DNA of 57,016 bases, taken from contig NZ_JAYVPL010000106.1 in the NCBI RefSeq assembly GCF_043757465.1, forward strand, positions 1 through 57,016, in the 5' to 3' direction. Origin of the DNA: Armatimonas sp043757465 (GTDB lineage Bacteria > Armatimonadota > Armatimonadia > Armatimonadales > Armatimonadaceae). Position 1 is the first letter of the stretch. Each line of letters begins with the position of its first letter. The notes under the pieces were generated by a model. It was not told the DNA's origin. It did no database searches and saw nothing but the letters and a program-made list of their open reading frames with translations. Shown here in pieces: positions 33,855 to 40,100 of this stretch. The translations under genes were made by a program, and so were the position numbers.

Positions 33855-34203
33855 CTACAACGCCGCCAGCACTCGCGGTGCATCCAGAATCGGTGTCTTG
33901 TCCCCATCGTGGAGAAGCGCCAGGTAAGGGCGGGAGAGCACCGTTCCAGACACCCAGTGCTCCCGGAGGAATCTGAGCTTCGTCGGCTTCAGAGAGTTCA
34001 CCGTCGTATTTGGCGTTGAACTCTTTCAGCGTCTCCAGGTCGGTGGTCGCTTTCAGGAAAGAGGTTTCGAGGCGTCCAGGGAGAAGAACGCCGAGGCGAT
34101 GGAGACATCTTTGGATTCGTCCCCGATGACTCGGAGCCGATTTTTCAGCGTGTTGTCGCCGCTGTTATCAATGATGCTGGTTTCGATGTCCTCACCAGGG
34201 AGG
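33855..34203 (-). pseudogene. Decayed gene relics, including the start of a probable PLD/SNF2-type helicase
   Basis: Fills the 475-nt gap between the phosphatase and PIN genes; no intact ORF fits. Three minus-strand frames carry protein-like stretches. 34203 to about 34058 reads IDNSGDNTLKNRLRVIGDES and then SIASAFFSLDA, which resembles the N-terminal phospholipase-D-like domain of helicase-related proteins that partner Eco57I-type methyltransferases. About 34052-33955, shifted, reads FLKATTDLETLKEFNAKYDG. 33978-33855 reads LRFLREHWVSGTVLSRPYLA and ends at a TAG. Frameshifts separate them. The helicase assignment is from remembered family sequence. Confidence 0.5.
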
Positions 34204-34204
34204 T

Positions 34205-34624
34205 TCAAGCCGCGCTCCAGTCTTCACACGGTGCTCCGATGGCCTGAAAATCTCTGAGATTGCGAGTAACGACAGTCATTCCATGTGCCATTGCTTGCGC
34301 GGCGATTCGGCAATCCTGTGCGCCAATTCGCAAAATAGCGGGGGCGAACGTCTGATACACGGCTTCCGACTCCTCCGAATACGAAAATACAGGCAGAAGA
34401 AGCAGGTTTTCTAATGTCCGAACGAATTGGTCGTGTGCTTTTGGAAGTGAGAGTGCGTTCTGGGCGCTTCTGGCACGATTTATTCCGCTCAAGTGCCCTG
34501 TGAGAATTTCCTCAGCCGCAATGGAACTCAGCCATAGGATTGATTCGTTTCGTTGAACTTTTTCCGTGACAGTAGAATCTCCTGCGATCAAAAGATTGAA
34601 TATGTCGTTATCAACAAGATACAT
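34205..34624 (-). CDS. PIN-domain toxin-like protein (VapC-type)
   Basis: 139 residues. It starts MYLVDNDIFNLLI, with the first acidic PIN residue (D5) and second (D7). It has a conserved E in SSIAAEEILTGHL (near 40), ILRIGAQDCRIAAQAM (D near 102) and a closing VVTRNLRDFQAI (D near 124). This gives the four-acidic-residue RNase site. Small upstream gene 34683-34898 is the likely antitoxin. It is the last intact gene of the cassette array, before the helicase relic. Confidence 0.85.
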   Translation of the reverse strand: MYLVDNDIFNLLIAGDSTVTEKVQRNESILWLSSIAAEEILTGHLSGINRARSAQNALSLPKAHDQFVRTLENLLLLPVFSYSEESEAVYQTFAPAILRIGAQDCRIAAQAMAHGMTVVTRNLRDFQAIGAPCEDWSAA

Positions 34625-34682
34625 ACTGTCTCAAATCGTTCCATTCCAAGCGGCTTTTCGCTCAGCAAAATTTTTTTCACTT

Positions 34683-34898
34683 CTATTTTCGGTCTTTCAT
34701 TTGCTGTAACTCTTCTTCATTAATACGTCGTCGCGCTTCTTTCGCTTCTCGGAAGAGTTCTTCGACATAGTTCTGATATTCGGGGTCGTCTTTTCGCTCC
34801 GCGATTCTCCCCAGCGCGATCCTAAGCCGCTCTTTTTGCGCTTCCTCGGTCATTCCGTTCGTGCGTGGCGTGTTGTCTGTTTGTGTCGGTGCTGGCAT
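34683..34898 (-). CDS. Small charged protein, likely antitoxin for the PIN protein
   Basis: 71 residues, almost entirely helical and very rich in E, R and K (for example EEAQKERLRIALGRIAERKD and EEELQQMKDRK). It lacks a recognisable DNA-binding fold. GAGAGG precedes its ATG, and TATAAT (34929-34934) comes from the sequence just downstream of repeat copy 1. Its position 58 nt upstream of a PIN gene fits an antitoxin; unproven. Confidence 0.6.
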   Translation of the reverse strand: MPAPTQTDNTPRTNGMTEEAQKERLRIALGRIAERKDDPEYQNYVEELFREAKEARRRINEEELQQMKDRK

Positions 34899-34928
34899 GA
34901 TGCTTTCCCTCTCTTACTTTATCGCCCC

Positions 34929-34934
34929 ATTATA
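34929..34934 (-). promoter_or_regulatory. -10 box (TATAAT) in the flank of repeat copy 1
   Basis: Minus-strand TATAAT 8 nt past the repeat's TAG, 30 nt before the antitoxin start. The same element flanks copy 3. Confidence 0.5.
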
Positions 34935-34941
34935 TCTCTTT

Positions 34942-35031
34942 CTACAGCCCGTACAGCCTCGCCACCCGTGCGTTGATCTCCGCCTCTTCCGCCTCAACAC
35001 CCTGCTCGCGCTTATCAAGACACGCCTGAAC
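34942..35031 (-). repeat. Methyltransferase 3'-end repeat, copy 1 (90 bp, diverged)
   Basis: Minus-strand reading gives about 29 codons (VQACLDKREQGVEA, then EEAEINARVARLYGL and TAG) matching the C-terminus of the methyltransferase encoded at 40009-43050. There are two amino-acid changes (G to E, A to R) plus silent ones. Confidence 0.93.
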
Positions 35032-35049
35032 AATGGAAATAGGGGAGGA

Positions 35050-35415
35050 TTACAGATCGTCTATGGCTAACAAACCACCTTCGACAAATTGAATCGTGAT
35101 TTCTTGACCTGCCAGTAAAGAAGTTCCCAGCAGGGGACGTGTACCCATTGCCAAGACAGCAACGCGCTTTTCCTCACCATTCCAAAAGATCGTTGCAATG
35201 TGTACATCAGCCTTCACATTATTATCATCTGCTAAATTGGCGGTCATTTCTTGAAGATACGGTAGACCAAGAGCAAGTATTGACGTACTAGGAAGCGTTA
35301 ATGCACCCGCAAAACCTGTATCAACCACAAATTCTATCGTAACTTCTGCTTGATGAGGCAATCGAAACGTAACGTTCACTATTGCTTGTAAATCATGTAC
35401 AGAGCCGACTATCAC
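35050..35415 (-). CDS. Retropepsin-like aspartyl protease (clan AA) protein
   Basis: 121 residues. The FVVDTGFAGALTLP segment (near 29-42) carries the D-T-G active-site motif followed by the hydrophobic flap region, and LLGTSLLAG near 95 is the typical second hydrophobic motif of the fold. Its start overlaps the stop of the preceding 90-residue gene by 4 nt (ATGA), so the two form a co-translated pair found in several bacteria as a small two-gene module. A toxin-antitoxin or regulatory role is suspected but unproven. The stop lies 19 nt from repeat copy 1. Confidence 0.75.
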   Translation of the reverse strand: MIVGSVHDLQAIVNVTFRLPHQAEVTIEFVVDTGFAGALTLPSTSILALGLPYLQEMTANLADDNNVKADVHIATIFWNGEEKRVAVLAMGTRPLLGTSLLAGQEITIQFVEGGLLAIDDL

Positions 35416-35684
35416 GGAGCCGTTCTCACGAGTGTGCCACCAATCGAAAAAACGGCGTTGTAGCCAATGCGCTTGCCATAAATCGCCGCGTCAGGATGCT
35501 TTTCTTGGATGGCTAAACCGGCGATAACGAGGTCTACATCCACGACATAATTTTCTGTTTCTATATCTATAGAGACAATTTTTCCGATATTTTCAGGCGT
35601 TTCGACAAGCACACGAACCTTGGCTTCGTAGAGTGCTTCGCCTTTTTGGATAATTTCTTCGCCGCTAAATCGAGGGTGTGGCAT
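35412..35684 (-). CDS. Small partner of the aspartyl-protease-like protein
   Basis: 90 residues. It begins MPHPRFSGEEIIQKGEALYE, then GKIVSIDIETENYVVDVDLV and an AIYGKRIGYNAVFSIGG end, a pattern I associate with an uncharacterised family that co-occurs with clan AA proteases. It is coupled to that protein by ATGA overlap. No catalytic residues are recognised. Confidence 0.65.
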   Translation of the reverse strand: MPHPRFSGEEIIQKGEALYEAKVRVLVETPENIGKIVSIDIETENYVVDVDLVIAGLAIQEKHPDAAIYGKRIGYNAVFSIGGTLVRTAP

Positions 35685-35743
35685 TTGCGAGATCTCCCCT
35701 AATCAGGGTCATTTTATCGTATTCCTGGAACTAACAATTCGAA

Positions 35744-36160
35744 TCATCCATGATTGTAAACGGTGCGGCTGTGATCCAGCCAGAGAAGCCGGAAGACGTT
35801 CGTGTCGCGGAATCCAACCATTGGTTTGACTCCAGAGAAGCGAAAGGCAATCAAGCCAATGTCTTCCGTCAGCACTAAAGGGAGCGGTGGTCGGATTGCA
35901 GATTGAGCGATTTTTTCCGTTCCGAGGCCATGACGCGGCGCTTGGTAGATTTCCTGCCAGGTCATTTGGCTCAATGCGCCAAGTTGCTGAATCAGGGTTT
36001 GCTGCTCCTCCTGCGAACAGTCGGAAATACCGAAGTTTGGCTGAAGAAACCGAAAGCAGAAAACGGGATAATCACCCGCTTGCGGAGCTTTCGCGACGGG
36101 AGGGGCGATATGCTTTCCGCGCTCCGGCTCCGGTTTTTTCAGTCGGTTCTTTGCTGACAT
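35744..36160 (-). CDS. Probable toxin partner of the Panacea-domain antitoxin
   Basis: 138 residues from the ATG at 36160 (MSAKNRLKKPEPERGK); an upstream TTG at 36184 would overlap the Panacea gene. The N-terminus is basic and unstructured. The core has FCFRFLQPNFG and WQEIYQAP, and ends in the FRLLWLDHSRTVYNHG motif. This ending is typical of a small family that sits beside Panacea proteins. The activity is unknown. It lies 10 nt after the Panacea stop. Confidence 0.68.
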   Translation of the reverse strand: MSAKNRLKKPEPERGKHIAPPVAKAPQAGDYPVFCFRFLQPNFGISDCSQEEQQTLIQQLGALSQMTWQEIYQAPRHGLGTEKIAQSAIRPPLPLVLTEDIGLIAFRFSGVKPMVGFRDTNVFRLLWLDHSRTVYNHG

Positions 36161-36170
36161 CCTGCTGGGA

Positions 36171-36653
36171 TCACTCGCTCTCAAGCTGCGTCTTGAAATA
36201 GCGCCGCATCGCTTCCTGGGAAATCACGATGTGCGTCGCTCCGTCGCGAAAGTGCTCCTGCCACGGCGGTTCGCCATGCGTCATCTCGCGAAGTCGCCAG
36301 GCGGAGAACTGCCCAAAGACCCGGTAGATTTCATCCAGCGTTTCTTTCTCTTCGTCGGTGTAGCGGCTGAAATCTACGGTGCCCGGTTCCGGGGAGGGCA
36401 GAGCCTCATACCCAGAGTCTTTGTACTTCTGGTAGACGGCGGGCACGACGGGGCCGTGCATCCACGCTTGAATCTCCTCAGGAAACAGCGGAATGTCGTG
36501 CAGGGCGAGGTGGACGCCCTGCGCGTAGTAGAGCAACTTCTGGAGCTTGAGGTTGGAGATTAGTTCGCTCCCTTCCTCTTCCGCCGCCGCTTTCGCGAGC
36601 AGGTAGTCCACTGTCTCAAAGCAGGATAGATTCGGTTTGATTTTCTTAGACAT
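36171..36653 (-). CDS. Panacea-domain (DUF4065/SocA-like) antitoxin
   Basis: 160 residues from the ATG at 36653 (MSKKIKPNLSC), which has AGGAAA upstream; a longer in-frame start is unlikely. Panacea/SocA-like signatures: NLKLQKLLYYAQGVHLALHD (near 36-55), FPEEIQAWMHGPVVPAVYQKY (near 58-78) and LREMTHGEPPW (near 122). Panacea domains neutralise very varied toxins by direct binding (established for the family). A TATACT lies about 25 nt upstream. Together with the next gene it forms cassette 4. Confidence 0.88.
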   Translation of the reverse strand: MSKKIKPNLSCFETVDYLLAKAAAEEEGSELISNLKLQKLLYYAQGVHLALHDIPLFPEEIQAWMHGPVVPAVYQKYKDSGYEALPSPEPGTVDFSRYTDEEKETLDEIYRVFGQFSAWRLREMTHGEPPWQEHFRDGATHIVISQEAMRRYFKTQLESE

Positions 36654-36741
36654 AGCACTTTTCCTGAGTGGGATTGTCAGTATACAGGCAAGAGACAAGG
36701 AAGGCAAACAGGCGTTCTGAACCCTTCCTAACGCCCCGTCC

Positions 36742-36785
36742 TCACAGCCCGTACAGCGCCGCCACCCGTGCGTTAATCTCCGCCT
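36742..36785 (-). repeat. Methyltransferase 3'-end repeat, copy 2 (44 bp)
   Basis: Identical to the methyltransferase 3' end, including TGA. The neighbouring nucleotidyltransferase gene runs into it, and its stop codon TAA is formed by repeat bases in another frame (GGAGATTAA). Confidence 0.93.
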
Positions 36786-37261
36786 TCGGAGCGATCTTTT
36801 TCTGTCACTCGTAGGCGCTCCAGAGCTTCGTAGAGACGTGCGACATCCAGCAGATCTTGGGGGCGGCCTGAGGCTTCTTTCGCGGTGATGAGGTCTTGGA
36901 GCCCAATGAAGCGCACGGTCTGCCCGTCTATTTGTACTTCGTGTCGGTTACTCCATGCCTTGTCAAAAGGAACGCCTGGAATGGACATGAGCACATCTAT
37001 ACGCTGCGGCTCTCGTCCCATCTGGAAGAAGTAGCCTTCGCGGCTAAAGTCGGTGGCGGTGAGCTGGCGAACGGGGGCACCAAAACGCGCGAGTGCCTCG
37101 TAGACCCGCTGTGCGTTTTCCTGACTGGCCTTCACCCAAATATCCAGGTCTTTGGTGAAGCGTGGCTCCGTGTACTCAACCACGGCGTAGCCACCGATGA
37201 CCAGATACTCAACCTGATATTCGTTGAAGAGACCCAACAGATCTTTGAAGTCGTCGTTCAC
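36773..37261 (-). CDS. Nucleotidyltransferase-fold protein (DUF6036/AbiEii-like)
   Basis: 162 residues. The N-terminal YQVEYLVIGGYAVVEYTEPR and FTKDLDIWVKAS show the GG-Y plus D-x-D nucleotidyltransferase pattern; the C-terminus has VRFIGLQDLITAKEASGRPQ. Such proteins act as toxins or RNA-modifying enzymes in toxin-antitoxin pairs. It overlaps the end of the 76-residue partner gene by 53 nt. Its stop codon is supplied by repeat copy 2, which may mean the 3' end was replaced when the repeat arrived. Confidence 0.78.
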   Translation of the reverse strand: MNDDFKDLLGLFNEYQVEYLVIGGYAVVEYTEPRFTKDLDIWVKASQENAQRVYEALARFGAPVRQLTATDFSREGYFFQMGREPQRIDVLMSIPGVPFDKAWSNRHEVQIDGQTVRFIGLQDLITAKEASGRPQDLLDVARLYEALERLRVTEKDRSEGGD

Positions 37262-37439
37262 TCTCTCGTCCTTGCCGCTTGAGGTAGTAGTTCACCAGTT
37301 CCTCAACCGCTTTGAAGCGTGCCGTTGCATCTTGTGATTGCCAGAACTCCAGATCAAACGAGCGGTCCATTTCCTCAATGCGTCCGAAACGCATCATCGT
37401 TCTCGTCCCGTTTTCATCGGTAGTGTCTTCGGTTATCAT
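37209..37439 (-). CDS. Small partner of the nucleotidyltransferase
   Basis: 76 residues. After a short acidic start come FGRIEEMDRSFDLEFWQSQ and ARFKAVEELVNYYLKRQG, a short helical protein with a family resemblance to small partners of nucleotidyltransferase toxins. The leaderless-type TATAAT 6 nt before the ATG comes from the flank of repeat copy 3. It overlaps the toxin-like gene by 53 nt. The antitoxin role is inferred. Confidence 0.65.
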   Translation of the reverse strand: MITEDTTDENGTRTMMRFGRIEEMDRSFDLEFWQSQDATARFKAVEELVNYYLKRQGRESERRLQRSVGSLQRISG

Positions 37440-37445
37440 GTCCGC

Positions 37446-37451
37446 ATTATA
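37446..37451 (-). promoter_or_regulatory. -10 box (TATAAT) in the flank of repeat copy 3
   Basis: 6 nt before the ATG at 37439 and 8 nt past the repeat's TAG. The same AAAGAGATATAAT flank is found at copy 1. Confidence 0.6.
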
Positions 37452-37459
37452 TCTCTTTG

Positions 37460-37543
37460 CTACAGCCCGTACAGCGCCGCCACCCGTGCGTTAATCTCCG
37501 CCTCTTGCGCCTCAACACCCTGCCCCGCTTATCGAGGCACGCC
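37460..37543 (-). repeat. Methyltransferase 3'-end repeat, copy 3 (84 bp, frameshifted)
   Basis: Reads CLDK, then a one-base deletion, then QGVEA with QEAEINARVAALYGL and TAG. The first 40 bp from the stop are identical to copies 2, 4 and 5. Confidence 0.93.
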
Positions 37544-37592
37544 GCTCCTCTGAGACTTGTTAAAATTAACAAGTTCATTAACAAGTTATTTG

Positions 37593-39053
37593 TCAAGTTA
37601 CTTCCTCCCAAAAAGCATCTTCGAGAATCTCCCAGCGGCTGAAGGGATCACGCGGTGACCGCGCCTGTAGATGAACTAAATTTGCTTTTTCTAGGATACG
37701 CATATAAGATCGCGCTGTGACGGGAGAAATATCCAGCAAGACAACAATCTCACGAGGTGGCAAGACACGATTTTTTTTGAGAATACTTAGGAAACGGTAG
37801 AGTCGTTCCTCACCGAGTCGAGCCAGGAGGGGGGCTACGCGTTCTGCTTGCTTAAGATTACGGATTAAGTTTGCTCCTTTGTAGAGAAGAACACAAACGG
37901 AAGCCTCACCAACACGGAATTCAGGGGCTGGTAGGCCGGACTGGGCCATCTCTTCAAACATTCGTTGAACCCCTTCGTTGAGTTCACGGACATACCCCGT
38001 CATCTCTGCAAGGACTCGGGCAATGTGCGGATTGCGAGAGTAGCGCATCTTGCGGATGTTCTGAACGCGCACTAATCCAGGTAAACGACCTGGGCTTTCG
38101 ACTTCAATCCGATCTTCAAAATCACGTATCAGGATTCCTGTGCCTTGGAGACTATAGGAGCGATGTGTGACTGCATTGACGATGGCTTCCAAGTAGGCAA
38201 AGCGTGGCAGAGTGGGAACCGAGGTAAAATTCCCTTTCTGTGTTAGCCGAATGACAGAGCCTACTTTTTCGTCCAGGAGCTTCTGTGCTTGCTCAATCAG
38301 CGTAGGGATGGTTCCTTCCAGGCGAATATCCGCAAGAACATTGGAGCGCGTTCCTGTTTCAATGGTGGTTCCTGCGTAGCGTAGGTAGCGAATGTAGGAC
38401 CATATCGGTGGATCAATACCAAAGAGCAACCACCCTGCCTGAGTCATTCCCGTTCGGTTGGCATAATCCAGATAGAGTCGCCGACTTCGGGCAAGTGCCT
38501 CTGGACTACTTGCCCCTAATTGGGTAGCGTATTGCTCCAGGGCAACCCAGTCCAGTTCCGTTTTCTGACGATTCGGCACGATGTTTTCGTCGAAGGCTGC
38601 CTCGCCTTTATCGAAGAGTAGCTCTCGTTCCTCCGTGATCGAAAGGCGGCGGGTTTCATCGCCAATTCTTAGATAGCACTCCTGCTTTTTGTTACGATGA
38701 ACACGCTCGCTCGCTTCCACATCAAGGATCAGCAAGCGATTGGAGTCACCTTGCCGGTCCGTACAGTCCAGAAAGTCGTGGCCATGACGCACAGGGGGAT
38801 CGGTGTAATCAATTGCCGCTTGCAACAGATCGTTCACCCGTGCCGGATTGTTGTCCACGCCTTCAATCTCTCCTTGTGAGACGCCAATCGCAATCCTTCC
38901 CCCATCGGCATTCGCGAATCCGATCAGTGTATTGGCGAGAGCTATTGCCTCGATCCGAATACTTTTACGCTCAAACCACTGGTCTTCCCGGCGTTTGAGT
39001 AGCGCGTCGAGAGTGGGTGGTTCATCAAAAAACAATCTGAGTTGTGAAGACAT
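37593..39053 (-). CDS. AlbA/Schlafen-like ATP-binding regulatory protein
   Basis: 486 residues. The N-terminal AlbA_2/Schlafen core: QWFERKSIRIEAIALANTLI and GFANADGGRIAIGVSQGEIE (residues about 25-65). The middle holds the RYAGTTIETGTRSNVL region and a beta domain (TGILIRDFEDRIEVESPGRL, near 310), and a winged-helix-like C-terminus (LPPREIVVLLDISPVTARSY, near 430) suggests DNA binding. Relatives are often encoded in defence islands. A leaderless start follows AATAAT, placed between repeat copy 4 and the ATG. Confidence 0.85.
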   Translation of the reverse strand: MSSQLRLFFDEPPTLDALLKRREDQWFERKSIRIEAIALANTLIGFANADGGRIAIGVSQGEIEGVDNNPARVNDLLQAAIDYTDPPVRHGHDFLDCTDRQGDSNRLLILDVEASERVHRNKKQECYLRIGDETRRLSITEERELLFDKGEAAFDENIVPNRQKTELDWVALEQYATQLGASSPEALARSRRLYLDYANRTGMTQAGWLLFGIDPPIWSYIRYLRYAGTTIETGTRSNVLADIRLEGTIPTLIEQAQKLLDEKVGSVIRLTQKGNFTSVPTLPRFAYLEAIVNAVTHRSYSLQGTGILIRDFEDRIEVESPGRLPGLVRVQNIRKMRYSRNPHIARVLAEMTGYVRELNEGVQRMFEEMAQSGLPAPEFRVGEASVCVLLYKGANLIRNLKQAERVAPLLARLGEERLYRFLSILKKNRVLPPREIVVLLDISPVTARSYMRILEKANLVHLQARSPRDPFSRWEILEDAFWEEVT

Positions 39054-39059
39054 TACGCA

Positions 39060-39065
39060 ATTATT
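39060..39065 (-). promoter_or_regulatory. -10 box (AATAAT) between repeat copy 4 and the Schlafen-like gene
   Basis: 6 nt before the ATG at 39053, 2 nt past the repeat's TAA. Confidence 0.45.
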
Positions 39066-39067
39066 CC

Positions 39068-39114
39068 TTAAAGCCCGTACAGCGCCGCCACCCGTGCGTT
39101 AATCTCCGCCTCTT
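39068..39114 (-). repeat. Methyltransferase 3'-end repeat, copy 4 (47 bp)
   Basis: Same 40-bp core as copies 2, 3 and 5. It ends in TAA and shares with copy 3 the variant ctcttgcg just beyond the core, so copies 3 and 4 come from a related allele. Confidence 0.93.
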
Positions 39115-39233
39115 GCGAAGCGGTGCGATCTTGCCTATAATCTTTGTGGAATCGGCTCACTGCCGAACTGTCGCCTTTATGGCTGTGCGTGGCTCCTCGT
39201 GGGCATAGGGAATGGGCTTTCTAAGTTTTGCCG

Positions 39234-39875
39234 TTACTTCGCCCATTTCTCCCATTTTTCAGGCCGACGTAGTACATAACCATCAGCCTTTGTTACTTCC
39301 TCAGGAAACTGACTATCCCTAAGAAGGGTACGGTTGATATCAAATGTGTTTGAAGCTGCTTTTTTAAGTTCACTCGATTTTCTTTCGGGGGGAAACCACA
39401 CATTGATTTCTTTTTCTGGGAATAATTTTCTGATTTTAGCAATGGGAGGAGTCAAATCACTATCTCCTGATATAAGAAGAGCTTTATCAAACCTATCAAC
39501 AAATGCGTCCTCCATCATTTCAACCGCTATATTGACGTCTGTCATTTTTTCTTTAAATGTAAACGCTTCATTCGCACAAGAGTAACAATAATATGGCTCT
39601 GAAATGTATTTCCCATAAATGATCTGCGTAGGCGTTGTTTGCAGTGCTTCCAGGTAGTCATTTTGACGTTTCTGCTTACCAGGTGAACCCGTCACATGTG
39701 AAGTGAAATAGCTAACCCCTACTAACTCTGCGCCTTTTGGCATAATCTCTTGGGCGAGTTTGTAAACATTCAGCCAATAGTAACGCTGCCATCCCCTATC
39801 CTTCATTCCGAAGTACAGGTTGAAGCCATCCAGGTAGATCTTTACGCGCTGCGGTGGAAGACTTGTATCACTCAC
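39234..39875 (-). CDS. NYN-domain (PIN-like) nuclease-type protein
   Basis: 213 residues starting at GTG (39875); the open frame runs further upstream over repeat copy 5, but that stretch is arginine-rich and unlikely to be coding. The core has VKIYLDGFNLYFGM (the D-x-F/N-N motif near 11), a CYSCANEAFTFKEKMTDVNIAVEMM segment with the K-x-x-D pair (described by its ends) and LLISGDSDLTPPI (D-S-D near 137), all typical of NYN/LabA-like RNases. The gene is clearly more AT-rich than its neighbours, suggesting foreign origin. It is cassette 1, next to the intact methyltransferase end. Confidence 0.82.
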   Translation of the reverse strand: MSDTSLPPQRVKIYLDGFNLYFGMKDRGWQRYYWLNVYKLAQEIMPKGAELVGVSYFTSHVTGSPGKQKRQNDYLEALQTTPTQIIYGKYISEPYYCYSCANEAFTFKEKMTDVNIAVEMMEDAFVDRFDKALLISGDSDLTPPIAKIRKLFPEKEINVWFPPERKSSELKKAASNTFDINRTLLRDSQFPEEVTKADGYVLRRPEKWEKWAK

Positions 39876-39893
39876 GATTTTTGCGCCCAACCC

Positions 39894-39922
39894 TTGACAA
39901 ACCGGTATAACATGCCTATAAT
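39894..39922 (+). promoter_or_regulatory. Perfect sigma-70 promoter (TTGACA-17-TATAAT) on the plus strand
   Basis: TTGACA 39894-39899, spacer 39900-39916, TATAAT 39917-39922. It points away from the NYN gene and toward the candidate small RNA. Confidence 0.75.
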
Positions 39923-39928
39923 CGTACC

Positions 39929-39999
39929 ATACAACCCCAGAGGATAGAATCGCTGGCCCGACGTCCTCCTGTCGCAAGACAGGGGGCGTTTCCTTTTTT
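39929..39999 (+). ncRNA. Candidate small RNA between the NYN gene and the methyltransferase 3' end
   Basis: From the predicted start near 39929 the transcript runs about 70 nt to a strong stem ACGTCCTCCTGTC/GACAGGGGGCGT (GCAA loop, 39961-39989), then TTCC and TTTTTT (39994-39999). It is antisense to the leader of the NYN gene and ends before the methyltransferase stop. There is no ORF of useful length. Confidence 0.6.
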
Positions 40000-40008
40000 G
40001 GAGCATGG

Positions 40009-40100
40009 TCACAGCCCGTACAGCGCCGCCACCCGTGCGTTAATCTCCGCCTCTTCCGCCTCAACACCCTGCCCACGCTTATCGAGACACGCCTGAACCA
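40009..40100 (-). repeat. Methyltransferase 3'-end repeat, copy 5 (in the intact gene)
   Basis: The reference copy: codons for VQACLDKRGQGVEA, then EEAEINARVAALYGL and TGA. The other four copies match parts of it, always including the stop codon. Confidence 0.95.

Noticed and set aside
33741..34019. Plus-strand ORF of 92 codons in the array edge
   Set aside because: Arg/His-rich composition, no start signal, and the opposite strand carries protein-like relics.
34942..40100. CRISPR array
   Set aside because: Only five copies spaced 0.7-1.8 kb apart, repeats are coding 3' ends, and no cas genes are present.
34942..40100. Integron with attC sites
   Set aside because: The repeats lack attC-like inverted arms, cassettes are unlike integron cassettes, and no integrase gene is visible in the window.
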